DNA of 64,000 nt from Blastocatellia bacterium. Lineage in GTDB: Bacteria; Acidobacteriota; Blastocatellia; Pyrinomonadales; Pyrinomonadaceae. The notes below the pieces were generated by a model. It saw only the letters and a program-made list of their open reading frames with translations. It searched no databases and was not told the origin of the DNA. Numbering within the stretch: the stretch's first letter is position 1; the number at the start of each line of letters is the position of its first letter. Below, one piece after another: positions 30,421 to 39,805 of the stretch. The stretch is from NCBI GenBank assembly GCA_013697915.1, contig JACCVY010000119.1, forward strand, positions 1-64,000, given 5' to 3'. The position numbers were made by a program, and so were the translations under genes.

Positions 30421-30537
30421 CAAGAGAGACGGTTGGTGAATCCTCCGTCTCAAGTGGTTGCTGGGGTGAGGACAGTGACCACGAATATGGATGGGCGCGA
30501 CGTACTCCCACGTTTGTCGCGCCCATTCGCTTTTTGA
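30421..30537 (+). ncRNA. Candidate small structured RNA between glmM and aroB
   Basis: About 115 nt with promoter, two stems and a terminator. Stem 1 pairs GAGACGG (30426-30432) with CCGTCTC (30445-30451). Its 12-nt loop ends in CCT, which continues into CCTCC, so the loop and stem edge carry an anti-Shine-Dalgarno-like string. Stem 2 pairs GTGGT (30454-30458) with ACCAC (30478-30482) around a purine-rich loop containing GGGGTGAGGA. Stem 3 is the terminator. I recognise no known family: it lacks signature sequences of SRP, RNase P or tmRNA, and I could not fit it to 6S RNA. Confidence 0.45.
30492..30535 (+). terminator. Rho-independent terminator of the candidate small RNA
   Basis: TGGGCGCGAC (30492-30501) pairs perfectly with GTCGCGCCCA (30516-30525), followed by TTCGCTTTTT. 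It would also terminate read-through from glmM and insulate aroB. Confidence 0.7.
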
Positions 30538-30644
30538 TCCCACGTTTCCCAAAAAATTTCCCAACAAAAGCTGCGTGCTAGAATGCACACTCCCAATTGC
30601 GCGCTGGTTGGTCCACAGCGACTACAGGCAACAGGAGTTTGGCA

Positions 30645-31790
30645 TTGCAGCGATTGCAAATAAGCGTCCCGGCGCAACCCTTTAAATACGAAATTCTGGT
30701 CGGCCGAGGAATTCTTTCTGCGGCTGGAAGAGAAATCCGCCGCCGCCTTGGACGCCAGGTTCAGCGTCTTGCGCTTATCTCGAACAAGAAAGTTTCAAAC
30801 CTCTACGGTCCGCTCGTTGTCGAAAGCCTGGAAGCAAGCGGGTTTCAGATTTCATCCTGGTTGATGGGTGATGGCGAACGCTACAAATCTCTCAAAACAG
30901 TGGAAACAGCATTACAGTTTTTGAGTGAGCATGGCATTGAACGGACGGATGGACTGGTTGGCCTGGGTGGAGGGGTGACAGGCGACCTCGCCGGTTTTGC
31001 AGCCGCGATGTACTTGCGCGGCATCTCTTTCGTGCAAATTCCCACCACGCTGGTGTCGCAAGTCGATGCTTCCATCGGCGGCAAAGTGGGCGTCAATCTA
31101 TCTAGCGGAAAAAATCGCGCCGGCGCGTTTCATCAGCCAGATGTGGTCATTGCCGACCTCGAAACTCTTAAGACGCTGCCTGCTCGCGAGCTGACGGCGG
31201 GCTGGTGCGAATGCATAAAGCAGGGTGCGATCGGCAGCCGGAAACTTTTCAAACAGACGGTGGACTATCTTTCGCAGACTGAAGGTGAGCGAATGGCAGT
31301 CTCTTCGCAGCTCGAACACCTTATCGCGGCTCACGGTGCATTTAAGGCTTCAATTGTCAGGGCGGATGTGCGAGAAAGTCCTGAACGCACCGATCCACGT
31401 TCGCGACGAATTCTGAATTTCGGGCATACGGTTGGACATGCGTTGGAGGAATTGACTGGCTATCGACGCTTTCGTCATGGTGAAGCGGTGGGATGGGGAA
31501 TGTTGTTGGCCGGCGAGCTTTCAAAAAACCTGGGCCTACTCGATCAATCGGAGTTAGAATTGCTGCGAGCGGGCATTCGCCTTTGTGGCCCATTGCCCGC
31601 AGCAGAGGATATTGATGTCGACGCGATCCTCAGCGCAGTGACACGCGATAAGAAAAGGGCTCGCGGCCAGGTGCAATGGGTTCTACTGGAGCGAATCGGC
31701 CGTCCCCGAATGGTCAATGGCAAGGAAATCGATGTCAACAGTTTGAGGACATCCATTCGGGACATCCTACAAAAGAGGAATGACGAATGA
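30645..31790 (+). CDS. aroB: 3-dehydroquinate synthase
   Basis: Second shikimate-pathway step, DAHP to 3-dehydroquinate, NAD and metal dependent. 381 residues from a TTG at 30645, chosen because AGGAG sits seven bases upstream (30633-30637) and residues before it are not conserved; further in-frame TTGs at 30639 and 30597 are alternatives. Motifs: VGLGGGVTGDLAGFAAAMYLRG, PTTLVSQVDASIGGKVGVN and the metal-binding FGHTVGHALEE. The stop codon overlaps the next gene by four bases (ATGA). Confidence 0.93.
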   Translation: MQRLQISVPAQPFKYEILVGRGILSAAGREIRRRLGRQVQRLALISNKKVSNLYGPLVVESLEASGFQISSWLMGDGERYKSLKTVETALQFLSEHGIERTDGLVGLGGGVTGDLAGFAAAMYLRGISFVQIPTTLVSQVDASIGGKVGVNLSSGKNRAGAFHQPDVVIADLETLKTLPARELTAGWCECIKQGAIGSRKLFKQTVDYLSQTEGERMAVSSQLEHLIAAHGAFKASIVRADVRESPERTDPRSRRILNFGHTVGHALEELTGYRRFRHGEAVGWGMLLAGELSKNLGLLDQSELELLRAGIRLCGPLPAAEDIDVDAILSAVTRDKKRARGQVQWVLLERIGRPRMVNGKEIDVNSLRTSIRDILQKRNDE

Positions 31791-32170
31791 ATACGAATGG
31801 GAGAACAACCGAGCGCGGCAGTGCGCGCTTGAAGTTCATTCTCGTCATCGCGGTCATTGGCGTCCTGGCATATATCGGTTACATGTTTCTCCCAATCGCC
31901 TACCAGGCTTACCTATTTAAGGACTTGATGCAGCACGACGTCGACGTCGCCTCCTCACAAGGCTATCCGGCAACCTGGGTAAAAGATCAGTTGCTGAAGA
32001 GCGCCCCCGAATTTGGCGTGCCCGCGGACGCAGTTATTAATCCAGTTCAACGCGATAACCGCATCGAAGTGACTGTGCAATATGCAATACCGATTGAGTT
32101 TCCCGGCTATACCTACCAGTACAATTTTGATCACACAGTCAAGAGCACGGCGTTTCTTACTATTAAATAA
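31787..32170 (+). CDS. Small membrane-anchored protein, DUF4845-like
   Basis: 127 residues with an overlapping ATGA start after aroB, so it is translationally coupled. One N-terminal membrane helix (LKFILVIAVIGVLAYIGYMFL) is followed by a roughly 95-residue domain likely outside the membrane (TWVKDQLLKSAPEFGVPADAV, then beta-rich IEVTVQYAIPIEF). It resembles DUF4845-type small proteins, but I could not confirm this. Function unknown. A strong terminator follows. Confidence 0.7.
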   Translation: MNTNGRTTERGSARLKFILVIAVIGVLAYIGYMFLPIAYQAYLFKDLMQHDVDVASSQGYPATWVKDQLLKSAPEFGVPADAVINPVQRDNRIEVTVQYAIPIEFPGYTYQYNFDHTVKSTAFLTIK

Positions 32171-32197
32171 CCCTGACGCGCTTTCTGCTAATTATCG

Positions 32198-32236
32198 AAA
32201 ATGCCGCGACAGTAAAAGTCGCGGCATTTGTTTTTA
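32198..32236 (+). terminator. Rho-independent terminator after aroB operon
   Basis: AAATGCCGCGAC pairs with GTCGCGGCATTT across a 7-nt loop and is followed by GTTTTT. It ends about 60 bp after the small membrane protein gene. Confidence 0.85.
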
Positions 32237-32274
32237 TGATGGTTCAGCGGCGCTTTGCACAAAAAAGTAACGAC

Positions 32275-32320
32275 CAGACAAAAAGACGCCCGAATGGTGA
32301 TCCGCAGCGTCTTTCACTTT
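32275..32320 (-). terminator. Terminator of the mutS2-dnaG-rpoD operon
   Basis: On the minus strand AAAGACGC (32307-32314) pairs with GCGTCTTTTT (32280-32289), giving a stem with an in-stem T-run continuing TTTTTGT. It sits 20 bp past the rpoD stop codon. Confidence 0.65.
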
Positions 32321-32335
32321 TGTACCCCGGGAAAA

Positions 32336-34063
32336 TTATAGCTGCGTATGTTCAAGGAACGCTTTGAGCTTGCGTGAACGTGATGGATGACGCAACTTGC
32401 GCAGCGCCTTGGCTTCGATCTGACGGATGCGCTCGCGCGTAACGGCAAAATGCTGGCCTACTTCCTCGAGCGTGTGTTCCGAACCGGTAGTGCCCAAACC
32501 AAAACGCATCTTGATAACTTTTTCTTCCCGCGGCGTAAGCGTGGCCAGAACTTCGTCGGTAATCTCGCGCAGGTTGGAAGCAACCACCGCATCCGCTGGA
32601 TTCAAAATTGACTTATCCTCGATGAAGTCGCCGAGATGCGAGTCTTCTTCTTCACCTATCGGTGTTTCAAGCGAGATGGGCTCCTGGGCAATCTTCAAAA
32701 CCTTGCGGACTTTTGAAACCGGGATGTCCATCTTGAATGCAATCTCTTCGCTCGTCGGCTCGTGCCCCAGTTCCTGTACCAGCGCGCGCGATGTCCGGAT
32801 CAGCTTGTTGATGGTTTCAATCATGTGCACCGGGATGCGAATGGTGCGCGCCTGATCGGCAATGGCGCGGGTGATCGCCTGCCGGATCCACCAGGTTGCA
32901 TAAGTCGAAAATTTGTAGCCACGCCGCCATTCAAATTTATCGACCGCCTTCATCAGCCCAATATTGCCCTCCTGAATCAGGTCGAGAAACTGCAGGCCTC
33001 GATTCGTGTATTTCTTGGCTATGGATACAACCAGACGCAGGTTCGCTTCCACCAATTCGCGCTTTGCCTGGCCGGTTTGTTGTTCACCGATAACGATCGA
33101 CTGCAAGGCCCGTTTGATTTCAACCGGACTAACGTTGTGCGCGCTTTCAATCTGCTGCAAATGTTTTCTTGCCGAGGTTATGCGACGCTTAAACTCTTTT
33201 TGATCGTCGGCTTTGATGCGCTTGCGATTTAGTTTCTCGGTAAAGCTTTCAATCTCTCGCTCGGCATCCCGCACTTCTTTCTGGACGGCCCGAATAGCAT
33301 TGATCAAACGCTGGCGGGCGCGCTCGGTGACGTTAAGGCGCCCTATTTCCTGAGCAATCTCCAACCGCATGCGCGCGACCTTGCGCCGCAATCGCATCAG
33401 TTTTTTGCTTTTCTTGCCGCGCATCGCCTGCTGCTCTTCGCGCAGCTTGTCCCAATCTTTCAACCCCTGCTTAAAAACCCTGCGAATGTTCTCGATGCCT
33501 TCGATGGTCCAGGCTTTGTACTCTTCGGCCTTGTCTTCGTCGCCAGTCAGTTCTGCCTGTTCTGAGAAAATAACAATTTCACGAATGTTCGCAGCGTCCG
33601 ACTCAAGCTCGTCTCCGATTTTTAATAGTTCTTTGACCGCGATGGGCGAACGCGAAATTGCTTTTCGAGTTTTTAGCTGGCCGCGTTCAATTCTTTTCGC
33701 AATGGCCACCTCGCCTTCACGGGTCAACAGGGCCACCACGCCCATTTCGCGCAGATACAGGCGAACTGGATCGTTTGTTTTCTCGAGCGAGCCCGCGGAA
33801 AGATCGAGTTCTACATCCTGATCGGGGGATTCCTCATCATCAGTCGCGATGGCGGCCGCCTGCTCAAGCAGTCTTTCATCCGAATCCCCCACCGGAATGT
33901 TTGAGCCTTCGAGTTTTTCCAGGACATCTTCGATGTCGTCAGGAGAAACGACGTTGTCAGGCAGTTCGCGGTTGAGATCGTCGAAGGTGAGATATTTTTT
34001 TTCACCGCCCAGTTCGAGCAGACGCTCCATTACATCATCACGATCTTTTTCTTCAGTACTCAA
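32336..34063 (-). CDS. rpoD: RNA polymerase primary sigma factor
   Basis: 575 residues, the main vegetative sigma factor. An acidic region 1.1 (about 1-90) precedes region 1.2 ([21 protein letters not shown]) and a charged nonconserved region (about 165-315). Region 2 holds the -10-binding [19 protein letters not shown], and region 3 follows. Region 4 has the helix-turn-helix [20 protein letters not shown]. The C-terminal [15 protein letters not shown] is typical. It is the last gene of mutS2-dnaG-rpoD, a variant of the macromolecular synthesis operon. Confidence 0.96.
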   Translation of the reverse strand: MSTEEKDRDDVMERLLELGGEKKYLTFDDLNRELPDNVVSPDDIEDVLEKLEGSNIPVGDSDERLLEQAAAIATDDEESPDQDVELDLSAGSLEKTNDPVRLYLREMGVVALLTREGEVAIAKRIERGQLKTRKAISRSPIAVKELLKIGDELESDAANIREIVIFSEQAELTGDEDKAEEYKAWTIEGIENIRRVFKQGLKDWDKLREEQQAMRGKKSKKLMRLRRKVARMRLEIAQEIGRLNVTERARQRLINAIRAVQKEVRDAEREIESFTEKLNRKRIKADDQKEFKRRITSARKHLQQIESAHNVSPVEIKRALQSIVIGEQQTGQAKRELVEANLRLVVSIAKKYTNRGLQFLDLIQEGNIGLMKAVDKFEWRRGYKFSTYATWWIRQAITRAIADQARTIRIPVHMIETINKLIRTSRALVQELGHEPTSEEIAFKMDIPVSKVRKVLKIAQEPISLETPIGEEEDSHLGDFIEDKSILNPADAVVASNLREITDEVLATLTPREEKVIKMRFGLGTTGSEHTLEEVGQHFAVTRERIRQIEAKALRKLRHPSRSRKLKAFLEHTQL

Positions 34064-34151
34064 TGTCTAACCCCGGGAACAAAAATGCTACCTGCGTGGT
34101 TGGTGAGAAAGTCCGTCTTTAAAACTTAATCCAACGGGCGCCCAGGCAAAC

Positions 34152-35975
34152 TCAATGTCCCGTTTGCACTGCCTGGGCCTGAGGCAATAGCGTGCTGCGC
34201 CGTCGTGCCAGCTCAAGACGCTCAGTCGAAAGCTTATCCAGAAGCTCGGTTGCGCCGTTTCGCTCGGCCGCCCCCATCTCCGCCATTAAATCGCTGATCC
34301 GCCGATCCACTTGCATCAATCGCAGAGCGTCTATGCACTTTTGCGCAGTTGACTCGCGTGTCTCCGTTTGCTCCGCGTCCGAATCTTCGGGCGTACTCAT
34401 CAGCAGTGCCGGCAGAAAATCAGCGATCGGGTCTCCTTCGGTGCTCCGGCTGAGAAAATCGAAATCGACTTTTACACCTGCGCGTTCACTCTCAACCAGT
34501 GCCTGGAAGATGCCGGCGGTAGGCAGGTCATCATAATCTGCCGGCTCCAGGCGAGAAAGAAACTTGTGACGTAGCTCTTCATCCGCAAGCAGCAGTTCCA
34601 GCAGTTGCTCTTCCGCGACCGTCGGCTTGACCTGAGTCCGGCGCGCGATCTTCTGTTCGGTACGCGTGGTATCTGGTCCAAGTCTCAGCGAATGCCACAA
34701 CTCCCGCCGCAATGCTGCGTCCGAAATCCGCAACGAGTCCATTGCAATGTCAAAATACTCGCGCTTCTGAATGCGGCTACGAACAGCGCGAATGTAAGGA
34801 AGCACTTCCTCGACAGCATCGGCTTTCTCAGCGGGCCGATGAAGATTGCGATTGCGAACGGCCTGGTCGATTACAAATTGAATGTGCGACTGGGCCTCGC
34901 CGCGCTGCCGTTGATATTCAGTCAGGCCGACCTTTCGAATGAACTCATCCGGATCGGCGCCGTCCGGAAGTACCAGAACTTTTACTTCCAAATCTTCCAC
35001 CAGCAGAATTTCAATCGCTTTTTTTGCGGCCTGCACACCCGCCGAGTCGCCATCATAATTGACCACAACTTTACGGGCAAACCGTCCTATTAATTTCACC
35101 TGATCCGCTGTCAGCGCCGTCCCCAAACTCGCCACCACATTGCGAATTCCAAACTGATACGGCACCACGAGATCCAAAAAACCTTCAACGAGAATTGCGA
35201 ATCCCTGACGCCGGATCTCATCGCGCGTCAGGTTTAGTCCAAAAAGATTTCGACCCTTTACGTAAGCCGCAGTTTCAGGCGAGTTGATATATTTAGCATC
35301 TTCGTCTTTCAGCGTGCGTCCACCGAATGCGATGGGCCGTCCCTGAATATCCATCACCGGAAAAATCAACCGGCCACGAAAACGATCGTACGAGCCGCCT
35401 TCGTCCTTCTTGACGACAAGCCCGCTCTTGTCGATTTGTTCCTGCGTCGCACCTTTCTGTCGCAGATAAATCGAGAGCGCGTCCCAACTGTCGGGCGCAT
35501 AAGCCAGGCGAAATGTTTGTCGCATCTCATCGGTAATCTCACGGCGCTTGAGATAATCGCGCGCGATCTTGGCTTCGGCGCTCGACTCAAGCTGCTTTTC
35601 CCACCATTCAAGCGCCCATTTGTTTAATTCAATAACCTGATCCGATTCGGCCTTCTTCGCTTCAAAGCGGCTGTCGTCGATCAATTTGGGCAAGGGCATG
35701 CCGCTTTTCTCGGCAACGATCTTGATGGCTTCCGGAAACGCAACCCGTTCCATCTCCATTACAAAATTGAAAACCGAGCCGCCCTTGTGACAGCCAAAGC
35801 AGTAAAAAATTTCCTTTGCGGGACTGACAGAAAATGAGGGCGTCTTTTCTTTATGAAAAGGGCAGCAGGCCATCCAGTTTGCGCCCTTCTTTTTTAGCTG
35901 GACGTAATCCTGGATGACGCGAACGATGTCTGCCTGGCGTTTGAGATCGTCAATGAATGTTTGGGGGTAACGCAT
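34152..35975 (-). CDS. dnaG: DNA primase
   Basis: 607 residues; synthesises RNA primers for replication. The N-terminal zinc finger has C38-x-x-H41 and C59-x-x-C62 (CPFHKEKTPSFSV, YCFGCHKGG). The Toprim core follows, with VEGFLDLVVPYQFG and the DGDSAG metal cluster (VVNYDGDSAGVQAAKKA). A helicase-binding C-terminal region spans about 430-600. The start lies four bases after the mutS2 stop and rpoD follows after 88 bp, so it is mid-operon. Confidence 0.96.
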   Translation of the reverse strand: MRYPQTFIDDLKRQADIVRVIQDYVQLKKKGANWMACCPFHKEKTPSFSVSPAKEIFYCFGCHKGGSVFNFVMEMERVAFPEAIKIVAEKSGMPLPKLIDDSRFEAKKAESDQVIELNKWALEWWEKQLESSAEAKIARDYLKRREITDEMRQTFRLAYAPDSWDALSIYLRQKGATQEQIDKSGLVVKKDEGGSYDRFRGRLIFPVMDIQGRPIAFGGRTLKDEDAKYINSPETAAYVKGRNLFGLNLTRDEIRRQGFAILVEGFLDLVVPYQFGIRNVVASLGTALTADQVKLIGRFARKVVVNYDGDSAGVQAAKKAIEILLVEDLEVKVLVLPDGADPDEFIRKVGLTEYQRQRGEAQSHIQFVIDQAVRNRNLHRPAEKADAVEEVLPYIRAVRSRIQKREYFDIAMDSLRISDAALRRELWHSLRLGPDTTRTEQKIARRTQVKPTVAEEQLLELLLADEELRHKFLSRLEPADYDDLPTAGIFQALVESERAGVKVDFDFLSRSTEGDPIADFLPALLMSTPEDSDAEQTETRESTAQKCIDALRLMQVDRRISDLMAEMGAAERNGATELLDKLSTERLELARRRSTLLPQAQAVQTGH

Positions 35976-35979
35976 TGAA

Positions 35980-38532
35980 TTACTGTTTTAACTCGACGAG
36001 CGTTGCTCCGGAACCACCCTGCTCCTGCGGCGCCGCGGTGAAGCGTGCAACGTGCGGATGATCTTTTAACAATTCAGTGATTACGCGGCGCAACGCGCCC
36101 GTGCCGTGGCCGTGAATTATCCGCACCTGGCTCAAACTTGCAAGCGAAGCTTCGTCCAAAAACTTATCAACCGCGTCAACTGCTTCGTCCGTTGTTCGCC
36201 CAATGACATTTAGTTCTGAACGGCCGTTTTCCTGCGCAGCTTTTAGGTGTAGTTCAGTACCGGGTGACTCGCGCAGGCTCGCAAACTTTCCGGTTTTCGA
36301 CTTTGCCGGCGACGACAACTCCACCCGTTCAAGATTCTCCAGCTTTTCTCGGAAGCGAAGAGACTTCACACGCACTTCCGCTTCGTCTCCTTTAAGACTG
36401 TCGACAATTCCTATCGAACCAAACGAGCGCAGTTTCACTCGGTCGCCAACCGCAATCTCGCCGCGCGCCGTCGGCTTATATTCATCTTCGGTGATTCGAT
36501 TTTCCTCAAACTCTTTCTCTTTCTTAACTACCAGACCATCGCGCATCACACGTACACCGCGGCCGCTCGTGCTGGCCGGCGCGGCAGACGCCGCTTCCCT
36601 TTTGCAGCCCGCGCTGGTCGCGCGTTGCGCTTCGCGTTTCAGTTCCGATACGCGCCGCTGAGCCTCGCGGTCGACCTTCAAGCGCTCCGAGCGATCCTGG
36701 ATGGTGGCAACAAACTCGCGCGAGCGCTTTTCAAATTCGCGAACGATTGTATCCAAAGCTTTTTGAAAAACTTCTTGTCGCTCGCGCTCATGGCGTTCGG
36801 CTTTTTTGTCGAGCATCGCAAATTTTTCAGCCACCGCGGCGCGTTCTTCCTCAAGCGCCGCGCGCAAACTTTCGGCATCTTCCGCTTCGCGCTTGATGCG
36901 GCGCAAATATTCGACTGCCTGCCGCGTCGAATCCTTCACCGATACCAAAGCCAGATCAATGACCTTGTTGGGAATGCCAAAACGCCGCGCAATCTCGAGT
37001 CCTGAAGACGAACCGGCAACACCCACGATCAAGCGGTAAGTTGGCTGCAACGTCTTTTCATCAAACTCGACGCTCGCATTCAGCACACCTGCTCCATTGC
37101 CGGCGTACATCTTCAAGCCGCTGTAATGCGTCGTGGCCATCACCTGCGCGCCACAAGCTTTGCGAAAATGATCGACTACGGCGACACCGAGCGCGGATCC
37201 TTCTTCGGGATCGGTGCCCGTTCCGACTTCATCCAACAGAACGAGTGCCGGCGCTTTGCACAGTTCGATCATGTGCGAAATGTTGGCGACGTGCGACGTG
37301 AAGGTCGACAGGTTCGCGGCCAGCGATTGATGGTCGCCGATATCCGCCAGCACCGAGGCGTAAAACGGTACGCGCGCTACACGTGCGGGCACCGGCAAAC
37401 CGGACAGGGCCATCAACGAAAGCAATCCTGCAGTTTTTAATACGACTGTTTTGCCGCCGGCGTTAGCACCGGAGATAACTATGGTGTTGTTGTCGCCATC
37501 GAGAGAAAAGGTAACCGGAACAACGGGGCTACCCGCTGCGCGCAGATTCTCTTCGAGCAAGGGATGTCGTGCCTCGACAAATTCGAGAATTGAAGTGGCA
37601 CAGACTTGAGTCTGTGTTTGCCCGGAATCACAGACTGAAGTCTGTGCAACTTCGACCTGTGGAATCACGCACGCAAACTTTTTGTGAAAAATCGCTTTCG
37701 CGTTTATGAAATCAAGCTCGGTGATCGCCGCGGCAGCCGCCTCAATCGCCGGGAGTTGCGCGCGCAATTCTTCTGTAAGCGCAAACAGAATCTTTGCGAT
37801 CTCGCGCGCTTCTTCTTCATGCAGCGCCTGCAATTCGTTGTTTGCATCAATGGTTTCCAGCGGCTCTACAAAAGCCGTTGCACCCGATGACGAGTAACCA
37901 TGGGCGACGCCGGCCACGCGCGCACGGTGATCGGATTTCACTGGAATGACAAAGCGATCGTTGCGCAACGTCACGAGTTCATCCTGAATAGCCTCGCCTG
38001 AACGGCGCATCACGTTTTCCAGCGTGCGGGCAATGCGCGAACGCAGGACGGTGATCTCATGGCGGATGCGACCCAACTCCGGGCTCGCGCGATCGTCGAT
38101 TTCGCCGCTCGGCAAAATCTTGTTCGCGATGCGGGCGTTGAGCCGATTTAACTCGGTAGGGATTTTCTCGACCAGACTCCAGAGCACTGGTGAGGCATTG
38201 CGTTCGGCGAGAATTGAAGCCCGCGCAGACATCGTCTGTTCGCACAAAACGGAAAGCGCGAGTATTGCCGACGGCTCAAGCCCGACGCCTTCGATTCGCA
38301 ACAATCCGATTCGTTCGGCCGGATCTTCCAGCTCACTGAAGCTCCAGACCACGCCGCGTTTTCTGAGTTCAATGCATTCCGCCAATGCTTCCAGCGCTTT
38401 TCGCAGTATCGCGATATCATCGAGCGGCGCCAATGTTTCCAAGCGCACTCGTCCCATCGGCGTTTGCGTGCCGCGTTTTACCAGCGCCAGCAGCTCTTGA
38501 TACTCCAGAATGGTGAATGCTTGATCGTGCAT
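35980..38532 (-). CDS. mutS2: Endonuclease MutS2
   Basis: 850 residues. A MutS-like core and clamp is followed by an ATPase with Walker A G355-ANAGGK-T362 and Walker B ALVLLDEVGTGTDPEEG. A long coiled coil (about 530-640) precedes a KOW-like stretch and a C-terminal Smr domain with HGHGTGALRR. The Smr start reads LNVIGRTTDEA where LDLRG is usual, so the LDxR motif is lost. Known MutS2 proteins suppress recombination or rescue collided ribosomes. Residues near 300 (AQTSVC...QTQVCATS) are encoded by an inserted palindrome pair. First gene of the dnaG-rpoD operon. Confidence 0.93.
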   Translation of the reverse strand: MHDQAFTILEYQELLALVKRGTQTPMGRVRLETLAPLDDIAILRKALEALAECIELRKRGVVWSFSELEDPAERIGLLRIEGVGLEPSAILALSVLCEQTMSARASILAERNASPVLWSLVEKIPTELNRLNARIANKILPSGEIDDRASPELGRIRHEITVLRSRIARTLENVMRRSGEAIQDELVTLRNDRFVIPVKSDHRARVAGVAHGYSSSGATAFVEPLETIDANNELQALHEEEAREIAKILFALTEELRAQLPAIEAAAAAITELDFINAKAIFHKKFACVIPQVEVAQTSVCDSGQTQTQVCATSILEFVEARHPLLEENLRAAGSPVVPVTFSLDGDNNTIVISGANAGGKTVVLKTAGLLSLMALSGLPVPARVARVPFYASVLADIGDHQSLAANLSTFTSHVANISHMIELCKAPALVLLDEVGTGTDPEEGSALGVAVVDHFRKACGAQVMATTHYSGLKMYAGNGAGVLNASVEFDEKTLQPTYRLIVGVAGSSSGLEIARRFGIPNKVIDLALVSVKDSTRQAVEYLRRIKREAEDAESLRAALEEERAAVAEKFAMLDKKAERHERERQEVFQKALDTIVREFEKRSREFVATIQDRSERLKVDREAQRRVSELKREAQRATSAGCKREAASAAPASTSGRGVRVMRDGLVVKKEKEFEENRITEDEYKPTARGEIAVGDRVKLRSFGSIGIVDSLKGDEAEVRVKSLRFREKLENLERVELSSPAKSKTGKFASLRESPGTELHLKAAQENGRSELNVIGRTTDEAVDAVDKFLDEASLASLSQVRIIHGHGTGALRRVITELLKDHPHVARFTAAPQEQGGSGATLVELKQ
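37599..37646. repeat. REP-like palindrome doublet inside mutS2
   Basis: Two perfect-arm 18-bp palindromes, CACAGACTTGAGTCTGTG (37599-37616) and CACAGACTGAAGTCTGTG (37629-37646), are 12 bp apart. They keep the reading frame of mutS2 and add about 20 residues just before the conserved FVEARHPLLEEN segment. Confidence 0.75.
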
Positions 38533-38672
38533 CTCGATTACGAAAAGGGTGTATGTGATGGCTCGCGTGGAAACAAATCAATGCTGCTCGCATCATCAAA
38601 ACTCGTTAAATATTTTTCGATTTACGATTCTAGCACTCAGGCAGGATTTTCACATTCAAGCGCATATTGGGC

Positions 38673-38766
38673 GGCGGATTCACGCGGATAAGGGCGGATC
38701 AGATCAAAATTTTAGTCATGCTGTTAACGCTTTCTCAGAATCGTGTAATCCGCGTTAATCCGCGGC
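38673..38766. repeat. Intergenic palindromic repeat, GGATTCACGCGGATAAG type
   Basis: The left arm contains GGATTCACGCGGATAAG (38676-38692) and the right arm ATCCGCGTTAATCCGCGG (38748-38765), which can pair. The 17-bp core recurs exactly at 39811-39827. It occupies most of the spacer between cheW and mutS2, which hosts no gene. Confidence 0.55.
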
Positions 38767-38781
38767 TGATGGTTCTGGAGC

Positions 38782-39243
38782 TTAGAAGCGGCGGCGGCGG
38801 CGGCGCTCGCGGCCCTGAATGGCGCTGGGGAAAAGTTCCTTTACGTTGATAATCTTAATATCGTAGCCGTTGTAATCGATCACTCCGGCAATCAGTTTGC
38901 CGTTGGCTTGCGGTCCGGCTTCGATATCGCTATTGGTATTCGCAGCGCCAATCTCGATCGTTTCGCTTGGGGCATCTATCGCCAGTGCCAATTGCTCGTC
39001 ACCAAGCAAGGCCAGAATATGCGATGGACCAGCGGAGCGTCGTTGTAGTTCCAACAATTGCGATAGATCCAACACGGTCAACATCCGTCCCTGGATACTA
39101 ACAACACCTAAGACTGAAGCCGGCGCGCGCGGCAGTACTGCCGGCTTGCGCCATTCGGCTATAGTCATCACTTCGTGAGCAAACACGGCAAACTGCGCTC
39201 CGCCAGAACTGAATAACTGTAACGTTCGCAGTTGTTGTTCCAT
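38782..39243 (-). CDS. cheW: CheW-like adaptor protein
   Basis: 153 residues with one CheW (SH3-like) domain. It starts LQLFSSGGAQFAVFAHEVMTI, has the central VLGVVSIQGRMLTVLDLSQLL and ends in IIDYNG-type strands before KELFP. CheW couples CheA kinases to receptors. The C-terminus is an unusual run of eight arginines within GRERRRRRRF. No receptor, CheR, CheB or CheY gene is nearby; a CheA-like gene lies 8.7 kb away. Confidence 0.85.
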   Translation of the reverse strand: MEQQLRTLQLFSSGGAQFAVFAHEVMTIAEWRKPAVLPRAPASVLGVVSIQGRMLTVLDLSQLLELQRRSAGPSHILALLGDEQLALAIDAPSETIEIGAANTNSDIEAGPQANGKLIAGVIDYNGYDIKIINVKELFPSAIQGRERRRRRRF

Positions 39244-39433
39244 CAGTTCAGCATTATACCGTTACGACTTGAAATCGGCCCATTTCCAACCAAAGCTCAG
39301 CACAGAAAACCCTCCGCTCGTGGCAGGCAAACTAACCGCAGGATACAATGCCCGGGAAGCTTCTTATATCCAACTCTTTTACACGCTGCGCTGTATAAGA
39401 AGAACACGCAGCTGAAACGAAAGGGCTGATTCG

Positions 39434-39799
39434 ATGGATGAATTCGATCGTTATCGAGCCGACATGAATGAAAAGTTGCTCGCCAGCAATCACCTTGGCA
39501 TCAAGCGATTTTTTGCGCTCGACACGCAGGCGTACGAAGACGGCGCGCTGGACAAGCGCACCAAGGAACTTCTCGGCCTGGTCGCTTCAATCGTGTTGCG
39601 TTGCGATGATTGCATCACCTATCACATCAAACAATGCGTCGCGGCGGGAGTAACACGGCCGGAGTTTCTGGACACGTTCAACGTCGCGCTGGTAGTTGGC
39701 GGCTCGATCACAATTCCGCATTTGCGCCGCGCAATCGATCGTCTCGATCAGGCTCTCGCCGGGACGACCGATGATGCGAAGCCGCACACACACGAATAA
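39434..39799 (+). CDS. Carboxymuconolactone decarboxylase / AhpD-like protein
   Basis: 121 residues. The AhpD-like redox motif is C57-D-D-C60 followed by H64 (RCDDCITYHIKQC), in the all-helical CMD fold; the TKELLGLVASIVL helix precedes it. Members are alkylhydroperoxidases or lactone decarboxylases; the CxxC-x3-H arrangement favours peroxide reduction. No dedicated operon partner, though the next gene downstream is a thioredoxin-fold protein. Confidence 0.85.
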   Translation: MDEFDRYRADMNEKLLASNHLGIKRFFALDTQAYEDGALDKRTKELLGLVASIVLRCDDCITYHIKQCVAAGVTRPEFLDTFNVALVVGGSITIPHLRRAIDRLDQALAGTTDDAKPHTHE

Positions 39800-39805
39800 G
39801 TTTTT

